DNA from: Spirochaeta_B sp964398645
GTDB taxonomy: Bacteria > Spirochaetota > Spirochaetia > DSM-27196 > DSM-8902
DNA: 8,748 nucleotides
Direction of reading: 5' to 3'
NCBI GenBank assembly: GCA_964398645.1
Contig: CAYNNU010000095.1
Coordinates: forward strand, 1 to 8,748
The translations under genes were made by a program, and so were the position numbers. The notes beneath the pieces are model-generated. The model was not told the DNA's origin, made no database searches, and saw nothing but the letters and a program-made list of their open reading frames with translations. Positions 1-5,547 of the stretch are shown piece after piece (the first letter of the stretch is position 1; every line of letters starts with the position of its first letter).

Positions 1-1
1 G

Positions 2-775
2 GCATATAGCATTGCGACTGCTTGTGCTTCTGGAACCGATGCTATCACTAACGCCAAGCGCTGGATTGAATCGGGAATGGTTGATGTGGTTATTACCGGC
101 GGAGTAGAGGCTTCGATAACCCGCCTGGGAACATCAGGCTTTAATGTAATTCAGGCGCTTACTACCAAATATAATGATACCCCGGAAAAAGCCAGCCGCC
201 CGTTTGATAAAGGCCGCGATGGCTTTTTGATGGGTGAGGGCGCTGGTATTCTGGTGCTGGAAAGTGCCGAGCATGCTGAACGCCGTGGGGCAAAGGTATA
301 TGCAGAGTTGGCAGGAACCGGCATGAGCTGTGACGCCAATCACCTGACTGCACCGCATCCGGAAGGCCGTGGCGCTATCGCTGCCATGAAGATGGCGATG
401 GTTGAAGCTGGAATGAAGCCGGAAGATATTGATTACATCAATGCTCACGGAACCAGTACTCCGGTAAACGACCCCACCGAAACAAAGGCTATTAAGGGTG
501 CTTTTGGCGACCATGCCTATAAGCTCAAGGTATCAAGTACAAAATCGATGACAGGTCACTTGATTGGTGCTGCAGGAGGGATTGAGGCAATCATTAGTAT
601 TTTAGCATTGCGCGATCAGTACTTCCCGGCAACAATCAATCTGGAAGAGCCGGACGAGGGTTGTGATCTTGATTATGTGCCGAACAAGGGCGTAAAGGGT
701 GTAATTCGGGCAGTAATGTCTAACTCGCTTGGATTCGGCGGGCACAACGGGATTGTGATTTTTCGCAAAGCCTAA
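2..775 (+). CDS. fabF: Beta-ketoacyl-ACP synthase II, 5'-truncated by window edge
   Basis: This is the C-terminal 257 residues of a FabF-type condensing enzyme, which elongates acyl-ACP with malonyl-ACP in cytoplasmic type II fatty acid synthesis. The reading frame is open from base 2, so the start lies outside the window and roughly 155 N-terminal residues are missing. The catalytic triad is intact: the nucleophilic Cys in SIATACASG (codon 23-25), the first His in NAHGTSTP (codon 446-448) and the second His in STKSMTGHLIGAAG (codon 557-559). The Cys-His and His-His spacings (141 and 37 residues) fit the E. coli enzyme (Cys163, His303, His340). The C-terminal gate GFGGHN is present. Two consecutive TAA stops end the gene. 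A lipoprotein gene follows 18 nt later without a terminator, so the two are probably co-transcribed. FabF is favoured over FabB by these motifs and by the C-terminal length. Confidence 0.96.
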   Translation, partial: AYSIATACASGTDAITNAKRWIESGMVDVVITGGVEASITRLGTSGFNVIQALTTKYNDTPEKASRPFDKGRDGFLMGEGAGILVLESAEHAERRGAKVYAELAGTGMSCDANHLTAPHPEGRGAIAAMKMAMVEAGMKPEDIDYINAHGTSTPVNDPTETKAIKGAFGDHAYKLKVSSTKSMTGHLIGAAGGIEAIISILALRDQYFPATINLEEPDEGCDLDYVPNKGVKGVIRAVMSNSLGFGGHNGIVIFRKA

Positions 776-793
776 TAAGGGAGAGGTGAAATT

Positions 794-1597
794 ATGAAAC
801 GAACACAACGTTTTTTTGCGGCAACAATAGTACTTTTAGCAATTACAGGCGCTTTTTTTGCCTGTAAGGCGCCTTTACCGGTTGAACCGGAGTTTTTCTA
901 TACTGCGCTTGTTCGCAGGGCATCGCTGATGGACGATTATCCTAATGGTGTTTTTCAGTTTGGTTTTATGGCCAGCGAGAAGGACGGGGGATTATTGGTA
1001 GAGAATAACTTTGCCAACAGGATTTCAGCAGTTTCGGTAACGGCTCCCAACGGCGAGGTTTTTACCATGGATCCCTATGCCCAGTTTAACCTGGCTGATC
1101 CTTCTGCCTGGCAGGGGTATTTTGTTATGGGTGCTGAGTTGAAGCAGATTGCCTGGGTGGTTGCTGACCCCCGCTACAATGCGCAGAATCCACCGCCTGA
1201 AGGTGAGTATGTTTTGTCTTTAACCGATCAGGACGGGACCGTAAACACACGAGCTACCAACTTTGCCATGGGCGGAAGTATGGAAGGTTTTCCGCAGAAC
1301 CTGCAATATCATCAGGATGGTCGGCTGTTAATGTGGGATGCAGTTCCTGGAACCGAAGTCTATTATCGGGTATATGTTCTTGAGGGGAAACCTGAAGGGG
1401 ATGATTGGCAGATCGACTGGTCGCGGATGATATATGCATCAGTTCCTACCGGGGTAGGCGAAAATTTTCATGAAATACCTGCTTTCGTAGAGTTTAAAAG
1501 CGGGAAAGATTATTTGCTGTTAGTAGAAGCAATTGATTTGCCATTTTTTCACGTCCAGGATGCGGTAGATCAGTTGTTTACATTTACTGCTAACTAG
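794..1597 (+). CDS. Putative lipoprotein of unknown function
   Basis: A 267-residue protein with a lipoprotein signal peptide: basic start (MKRTQR), hydrophobic stretch at about residues 7-21 and a lipidation candidate Cys24 in the sequence GAFFAC. Phe at -3 is unusual for the classical lipobox but is tolerated in spirochaetes. The mature part has no transmembrane segment and alternates short beta-like strands. A segment around residues 178-250 (LLMWDAVPGTEVYYRVYV, then YLLLVEAIDLP) resembles a fibronectin type III or similar beta-sandwich fold, which is an inference from pattern only. I do not recognise the family. The start is supported by the Shine-Dalgarno GAGAGGTG at 781-788, five bases upstream. 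The gene follows fabF by 18 nt and ends at an intrinsic terminator, so it is the last gene of a transcript containing fabF. No functional link to fatty acid synthesis is evident. Confidence 0.85.
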   Translation: MKRTQRFFAATIVLLAITGAFFACKAPLPVEPEFFYTALVRRASLMDDYPNGVFQFGFMASEKDGGLLVENNFANRISAVSVTAPNGEVFTMDPYAQFNLADPSAWQGYFVMGAELKQIAWVVADPRYNAQNPPPEGEYVLSLTDQDGTVNTRATNFAMGGSMEGFPQNLQYHQDGRLLMWDAVPGTEVYYRVYVLEGKPEGDDWQIDWSRMIYASVPTGVGENFHEIPAFVEFKSGKDYLLLVEAIDLPFFHVQDAVDQLFTFTAN

Positions 1598-1634
1598 GCA
1601 TCAGGTTCTAATAACAAGATTACAAGATATAAAT

Positions 1635-1676
1635 ATGGAGGTTTGGGCTAAAAAGTCACAAATCTCCATTTTTTTT
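1635..1676 (+). terminator. Rho-independent terminator after fabF-lipoprotein unit
   Basis: An 11-bp stem, ATGGAGGTTTG (1635-1645) with CAAATCTCCAT (1659-1669), contains one G-U wobble and a 13-nt loop. It is followed by a run of eight T (1669-1676, the first overlapping the stem end). It lies 37 nt after the lipoprotein stop codon. Confidence 0.9.
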
Positions 1677-1719
1677 ACAAAAATTACATATTTTTTTTCG
1701 ATTAATTGCCATATACTAC

Positions 1720-1748
1720 TTGTCATGCAAGGTTTAGGTTGTTAGTAT
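1720..1748 (+). promoter_or_regulatory. Candidate sigma70-type promoter for the PhaE-like gene
   Basis: TTGTCA (1720-1725, 5/6 match to the -35 consensus) is separated by 17 bp from TAGTAT (1743-1748, 4/6 match to -10). This would start transcription near 1755 and give a leader of about 34 nt. AT-rich sequence with a T8 run (1691-1698) lies upstream and could act as an UP element. A competing -10 is TATACT at 1712-1717 (5/6), which lacks a good -35 at the right distance. The Shine-Dalgarno AGGGGGT at 1773-1779 precedes the ATG by 9 nt. Confidence 0.5.
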
Positions 1749-1788
1749 GGCGCCAAACAAAAAAGCCTATTTAGGGGGTAAGTAAAGA

Positions 1789-2847
1789 ATGACACAAGAC
1801 AAATTTCAACAGGCAATCATGGGTCCCTGGGTTGATGCCCAGAAGAAAATGATGGAATTCTGGCAGGACGGAATGTCTGCAATGCAGACTGGTAAAGCTG
1901 GTTCCATGCAGGACGCCGTAGCAGAAGGCATGAAGATGACTGCAGACGCATTCAAAAAATGGTCTGAGTTCGCAGGCGACATGGCTAACAAAGGCATGGC
2001 AGCTTTCGGTGAAAACTCATACCAGGATATGCTGAATCGCATGATCGGTAGTGCAAATGTATATCAGAACCTGAACAAGTTCTGGGAAGATATGCAGGCT
2101 AAACTGACCGGCAAGGACGCTGATTACTTAAAGTTCGTAAACGACTGGAAAGAAGAGTACACCAAAGTAATGTCTAACAACTACATTCCGTATATGCCGG
2201 AACCAGTTCAGGACTTCTTCAAGGACATGATGGAAGTTCAGGCTATGCAGGAAGATGCTGGCAAGAAAATCCTTGAGCCTTGGAAAGAAAATCTTGCAAA
2301 GATGCAGGATCTGCTGAAGAAAGCAATGGCTGGTGATAAAACAGCATACACTCAGTTCACAAAACTGTGGAACGAGAAGTACGGAAACGCTTTCGGCAAG
2401 GTAATGGAAGTACCGGAAGTTGGTATGACTCAGGATTACATGGAAAAGCAGATGGAAAGCCTTAGTGCTGTGAAAGATCTGATGGAAAACATGAATGATT
2501 TCGTAACATCCATGGTTAAGACCAATCAGACCACTATGGAAGATGTAATCAAGAACTACCAGAAGAGCGTAGCTGATGGCAAGCAGCCAAAAACTTTCAA
2601 AGAGTTCTACAAGTACTGGTGGGCAGAAAATGAGTCTGCATACCAGAAGCTTTTCAAATCTGCTGATTACAGCAAGATGGTAAATCAGATCACTGATGCT
2701 GGTCTTAATGTAAAGAATCAGCTTGATAATCTGATGGAAAAACAGTTTGAGTTCATGCCGTTCCCTACAAAGAGCGACATGGATGCTCTGTACAAGACTA
2801 TTGCTGATCTTCGCAAGGAAGTAAAAAGCCTGAAGACTGCAAAGTAA
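1789..2847 (+). CDS. phaE: PhaE-like / phasin-like protein (PHA synthase subunit E family)
   Basis: A 352-residue, highly helical, Met- and Lys-rich protein with no signal peptide. The C-terminus matches the pattern of the class III PHA synthase subunit PhaE: KTFKEFYKYWW (269-279), AYQKLFKSADY (284-294), and then FMPFPTKSDMDALY (322-335) followed by a short coiled-coil end (LRKEVKSLK, 341-349). In that family PhaE partners PhaC to polymerise hydroxyacyl-CoA at polyester granules, and its length (about 350 residues) agrees. No phaC, phaB or depolymerase lies in the window, and the gene stands alone between two terminators, so a granule-surface (phasin) or other structural role is equally possible. 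Codon use is strongly biased to translationally favoured codons (16 of 18 Phe are TTC, 13 of 15 Tyr are TAC), suggesting an abundant protein. The internal sequence is repetitive (see findings). The start is supported by AGGGGGT upstream. Confidence 0.75.
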   Translation: MTQDKFQQAIMGPWVDAQKKMMEFWQDGMSAMQTGKAGSMQDAVAEGMKMTADAFKKWSEFAGDMANKGMAAFGENSYQDMLNRMIGSANVYQNLNKFWEDMQAKLTGKDADYLKFVNDWKEEYTKVMSNNYIPYMPEPVQDFFKDMMEVQAMQEDAGKKILEPWKENLAKMQDLLKKAMAGDKTAYTQFTKLWNEKYGNAFGKVMEVPEVGMTQDYMEKQMESLSAVKDLMENMNDFVTSMVKTNQTTMEDVIKNYQKSVADGKQPKTFKEFYKYWWAENESAYQKLFKSADYSKMVNQITDAGLNVKNQLDNLMEKQFEFMPFPTKSDMDALYKTIADLRKEVKSLKTAK

Positions 2848-2885
2848 GGTAGATTACCTACAATAGTCGGTGTGGAAACACACTG
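2847..2885 (+). other. Two small hairpins in the phaE 3' UTR
   Basis: AGGTA-GAT-TACCT (2847-2859) is a 5-bp stem that begins in the stop codon. CGGTGTG-GAAA-CACACTG (2868-2885) is a 7-bp stem with one G-U pair, capped by a GAAA (GNRA-type) tetraloop. Both precede the terminator. They may protect the 3' end of an abundant mRNA. This is a structural reading only. Confidence 0.45.
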
Positions 2886-2896
2886 TACAGGAATGA

Positions 2897-2925
2897 GAGG
2901 TCCGCACTGCGGGCCTCTTTTTTTT
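2897..2925 (+). terminator. Rho-independent terminator of the phaE-like gene
   Basis: A 9-bp GC-rich stem, GAGGTCCGC (2897-2905) with GCGGGCCTC (2909-2917), contains one wobble pair and an ACT loop. It is followed by eight T (2918-2925). It isolates phaE from the nrd operon. Confidence 0.95.
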
Positions 2926-2953
2926 GGTATCGCCCTGCATTTGACTAGGAGGT

Positions 2954-2975
2954 GAAAAAAAATCAATTTTTTTTC
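2954..2975. promoter_or_regulatory. A8/T8 palindrome, likely UP element or bent DNA upstream of nrdD
   Basis: A perfect palindrome with 10-bp arms: an A8 tract (2955-2962) and a T8 tract (2967-2974), flanked by G and C, with a CA centre. It ends 9 bp upstream of the candidate -35 at 2985, about -45 to -66 from the predicted start of transcription. That is where alpha-CTD-binding UP elements lie. It has no downstream T run of its own beyond the arm, so it is unlikely to be a terminator for +-strand genes. Confidence 0.45.
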
Positions 2976-2984
2976 AAATCAATA

Positions 2985-3013
2985 TTGACCCCTCCGTCCA
3001 CTGGTGATATGGT
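2985..3013 (+). promoter_or_regulatory. Candidate promoter of nrdD-nrdG
   Basis: TTGACC (2985-2990, 5/6) is followed after 17 bp by TATGGT (3008-3013, 4/6). Transcription would begin near 3020, leaving a leader of about 80 nt. The -10 lies inside the first NrdR-like box, so a bound repressor would block polymerase. An alternative -10, TATTAT at 3057-3062 (5/6), has no convincing -35. Confidence 0.5.
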
Positions 3014-3015
3014 GT
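3000..3015. promoter_or_regulatory. NrdR-like box 1 (weaker)
   Basis: These 16 bp match the palindromic NrdR consensus acaCwAtATaTwGtgt at 10 positions. The right half ATATGGTGT is good and the left half is degenerate. It overlaps the candidate nrdD -10. NrdR is an ATP-cone repressor that normally binds paired boxes upstream of ribonucleotide reductase genes. Confidence 0.5.
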
Positions 3016-3050
3016 TTTTTAGGCTCTACTGGGGGGTCAAAACACCATAT
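3007..3050. repeat. 12-bp perfect inverted repeat spanning the NrdR boxes
   Basis: ATATGGTGTTTT (3007-3018) is the exact reverse complement of AAAACACCATAT (3039-3050), with a 20-bp spacer. The arms are one half of each NrdR-like box plus four flanking bases, so the repeat is explained largely by the operator pair. A second, outer pair TTGACCCC (2985-2992) and GGGGTCAA (3033-3040) includes the -35. Confidence 0.7.
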
Positions 3051-3057
3051 ATAGCGT
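3042..3057. promoter_or_regulatory. NrdR box 2 (strong)
   Basis: ACACCATATATAGCGT matches the NrdR consensus acaCwAtATaTwGtgt at 14 of 16 positions. Its start is 42 bp from box 1, four helical turns, so both boxes face the same side of the helix. Position upstream of nrdD is the expected context. Confidence 0.75.
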
Positions 3058-3058
3058 A

Positions 3059-3067
3059 TTATCCACA
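3059..3067 (+). promoter_or_regulatory. DnaA box (perfect consensus)
   Basis: TTATCCACA is the exact high-affinity DnaA box of E. coli and many other bacteria. It follows the strong NrdR box by one base and lies in the nrdD leader. DnaA is known to regulate ribonucleotide reductase genes such as E. coli nrdAB, so the position is meaningful. Binding here is inferred. Confidence 0.6.
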
Positions 3068-3080
3068 AGATAATCACGAC

Positions 3081-3089
3081 TTATTCACA
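3081..3089 (+). promoter_or_regulatory. Second DnaA box
   Basis: TTATTCACA fits the TTATNCACA consensus. It is in the same orientation as the first box, 22 bp (about two turns) downstream, and touches the Shine-Dalgarno sequence of nrdD (GGGAGGGG, 3090-3097). Confidence 0.55.
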
Positions 3090-3101
3090 GGGAGGGGATG
3101 A

Positions 3102-5546
3102 ATGTCTAATCATGCCGCATGGAGGCCGTCGCTTCGTCGGGTTGTTAAGCGAGATGGCCGGGTAGAACAGTTTAACAGGTACAAAATCATTGCAGCAATT
3201 AAAGCCGCTTTTCATGCGGCTAAAGAACCGTATGAGGTTACCTATCTTGAGGAATTGGGCGATCGGGTAGAAGCAAAGCTGCGGGGGTTCCTGGCTGAGC
3301 GGCATCCGAATAGCGCGCCTGCAATTGAAGAGATTCAGGATCTTGTTGAAGAGGTTCTTATTGAGGCTGGGGTTTCCAAAGTAGCCAAAAGCTATATCAT
3401 CTATCGTGCTCGTCACGAGGCTATTCGCGATACACAGCAATTGATGCTGGACATCGATACTACTATGGATGGCTATCTTTCACAGTCTGACTGGCGCGTA
3501 AATGAAAATGCGAATGTCAATTTTAGTCTGGGTGGTTTGATTTTACACAACTCTGGAACAATCACAGCAAATTACTGGTTAAAGAATATTTACTCACCAG
3601 AAGTAGCAGACGCACACCGATCAGCAGATTTTCATATTCATGATTTATCCATGTTCAGCGGCTATTGTGCTGGATGGTCTTTACGGCAGTTGATTCAGGA
3701 AGGCCTTGGCGGAGTACCCGATAAAATTACCAGTGCACCGGCAAAACATCTGAATACCCTGATTCAGCAGATGGTTAACTTTTTGGGTATTATGCAGAAT
3801 GAGTGGGCTGGGGCGCAGGCATTTTCCAGTTTTGATACCTATTTGGCTCCTTTTGTAAAAAATGAGTCTTTGTCCTTTAAGGCAGTTAAACAATCCCTGC
3901 AGAGCTTTGTGTTCGGCGTGAATACGCCAAGCCGTTGGGGAAGTCAGGCTCCGTTTACCAACATCACTCTGGATTGGAATGTTCCTAACGATTTGCGCGA
4001 TAAACCAGCAATCGTTGGTGGTAAGGAGCAGGATTTTACCTATGGTGACTGTCAGCCAGAAATGGACATGCTCAATAAGGCTTTCATCGAGTTGATGTTG
4101 GAAGGTGATGCTGAGGGACGTGGTTTTCAGTATCCGATTCCAACCTACAATATTACCCGCGAGTTTAACTGGGAGCATGAAAACTCCAAGCTTCTGTTTG
4201 AAATGACTGCCAAGTACGGCACACCCTATTTCCAGAACTTTGTAAACAGTGATCTGGATCCAGGGGATGTACGATCAATGTGCTGCCGCCTACAGTTGGA
4301 TAAGCGCGAGCTACGAAAGCGTGGTGGTGGTCTGTTTGGTTCGGATGAGTTTACCGGCTCCATTGGCGTTGTAACAATCAACTTGCCTCGTATTGGGTAC
4401 CTTTCCACCAGTGAGGATGAATTTTTTGCCCGCCTGAATCGCTTGATGGACCTGGCGGCTGAGAGTCTTACCACCAAGCGGAAAGTGGTTACAAAGTTGC
4501 TGGAAGCAGGATTGTTTCCCTATACCCGTCGCTACCTGCAACATCTGAACAACCATTTCAGTACCATTGGTCTTACTGGAATGAATGAAGCGATGATGAA
4601 CTTTATGGGCCGCGATATTCTGGATGATGAAGCGCGGGCTTTTGCTGGAAGGGTACTGGATCACATGCGCGATCGTTTGGCTGATTATCAGGAGCAAACC
4701 GGGGATTTATTTAACCTGGAGGCTTCACCGGCGGAAAGTACCGGCTATCGCTTGGCAAAACATGATAAGAAGCATTATCCCGAGATTATTACCAGCGGTG
4801 ACGATGAACCGTTTTATACTAACTCAAGCCATTTGCCTGTAGGCTACACCGAGGATATTTTTGAGGCTCTGGATATGCAGGATGAGCTGCAAACCAAGTA
4901 TACCGGTGGAACAGTATTTCATGGCTTTTTGGGTGAGGCCATCGAGGACTGGGAGTCCTGTGCAAACCTGGTGCGGATAATTGCTCATAATTATCATCTG
5001 CCCTATTTTACAATCAGTCCTACATTTTCTGTTTGTTCCGATCACGGCTATTTGAGCGGCGAACATCATACTTGTCCAACTTGTGGCAAGGAAACAGAGG
5101 TGTACACCCGTATTGTTGGATATTATCGCTCGCTGAAAAACTGGAATAAGGGTAAGCGGGAAGAATTCGATCACCGAAAAACCTTCGATACCATGGTTTC
5201 TTTGTCGTCGCCGAATGCTGGTGCACAAGCAGAGAATCACATTGAAGATCACGTGGAAAGCCAGGAAGTGCTGGAAGATGCGAACTTTGATGTGGCTGCT
5301 TTGAAGGATGCCGGAACTGTGGAATATTACTACCGGAAAACCTGTCCCCGATGTCCGGCGGTAAAAAAAGTGTTGGAATCTGCTGGAGTGCAGTATCAAG
5401 CCGTCTGCGTAGATAATGAACCGGGAGGGCAGATGGCAATTGATAACGAAATAATGAGTGTTCCAACCGTTATTGTACGGGGGCAAGATGGCAGTGAAAA
5501 AGCTCGGATTCTTGACAGCGCTGAGCTTAGCAAGGTTTTGATTTAA
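3102..5546 (+). CDS. nrdD: Anaerobic ribonucleoside-triphosphate reductase with C-terminal glutaredoxin-like domain
   Basis: Class III ribonucleotide reductase, 814 residues, cytoplasmic; reduces NTPs to dNTPs without oxygen. Domain order: an N-terminal ATP-cone (about 11-105, VVKRDGRVEQF) for allosteric activity control; the catalytic barrel (about 115-640) with Cys189 (SGYCAGWSL) and the pair in SMCCRLQLD (Cys394/395), one of which should carry the thiyl radical; a zinc site (VCSDHGYLSGEH...CPTCG; Cys645, Cys658, Cys661); and the glycyl radical Gly673 in RIVGYYR, followed by NWNKGKREEF. Glu540 in NLEASPAES is a feature I associate with thiol-dependent rather than formate-dependent enzymes. 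After a linker (about 696-738), residues 740-814 form a glutaredoxin/NrdH-like domain with CPRC (Cys748, Cys751) and SVPTVIV (cis-Pro788). Most NrdD proteins end soon after the glycyl loop. The start follows GGGAGGGG; an ATG four bases earlier opens only a 3-codon frame and sits too close to the ribosome site. Confidence 0.97.
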   Translation: MSNHAAWRPSLRRVVKRDGRVEQFNRYKIIAAIKAAFHAAKEPYEVTYLEELGDRVEAKLRGFLAERHPNSAPAIEEIQDLVEEVLIEAGVSKVAKSYIIYRARHEAIRDTQQLMLDIDTTMDGYLSQSDWRVNENANVNFSLGGLILHNSGTITANYWLKNIYSPEVADAHRSADFHIHDLSMFSGYCAGWSLRQLIQEGLGGVPDKITSAPAKHLNTLIQQMVNFLGIMQNEWAGAQAFSSFDTYLAPFVKNESLSFKAVKQSLQSFVFGVNTPSRWGSQAPFTNITLDWNVPNDLRDKPAIVGGKEQDFTYGDCQPEMDMLNKAFIELMLEGDAEGRGFQYPIPTYNITREFNWEHENSKLLFEMTAKYGTPYFQNFVNSDLDPGDVRSMCCRLQLDKRELRKRGGGLFGSDEFTGSIGVVTINLPRIGYLSTSEDEFFARLNRLMDLAAESLTTKRKVVTKLLEAGLFPYTRRYLQHLNNHFSTIGLTGMNEAMMNFMGRDILDDEARAFAGRVLDHMRDRLADYQEQTGDLFNLEASPAESTGYRLAKHDKKHYPEIITSGDDEPFYTNSSHLPVGYTEDIFEALDMQDELQTKYTGGTVFHGFLGEAIEDWESCANLVRIIAHNYHLPYFTISPTFSVCSDHGYLSGEHHTCPTCGKETEVYTRIVGYYRSLKNWNKGKREEFDHRKTFDTMVSLSSPNAGAQAENHIEDHVESQEVLEDANFDVAALKDAGTVEYYYRKTCPRCPAVKKVLESAGVQYQAVCVDNEPGGQMAIDNEIMSVPTVIVRGQDGSEKARILDSAELSKVLI

Positions 5547-5547
5547 C

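Noticed and set aside
1712..1717. TATACT as the main -10 for phaE
   Set aside because: A good -10 match, but 16-18 bp upstream there is only a T-rich run with no -35 resemblance; kept as an alternative to the TTGTCA/TAGTAT pair.
2947..2954. A perfect Shine-Dalgarno-like AGGAGGTG before the nrdD control region
   Set aside because: No ATG, GTG or TTG follows at usable distance, only the A8 tract, and no sizeable frame opens. Probably chance or a relic.
3058..3074. ATTATC/GATAAT inverted repeat around the first DnaA box
   Set aside because: Only 6 AT-rich base pairs in an AT-rich region; the DnaA-box reading explains the left arm better.
3098..3109. A 3-codon frame (ATG AAT GTC TAA) overlapping the nrdD start
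   Set aside because: Its ATG touches the Shine-Dalgarno sequence, leaving no spacing for initiation. Regulation by it cannot be argued from sequence.
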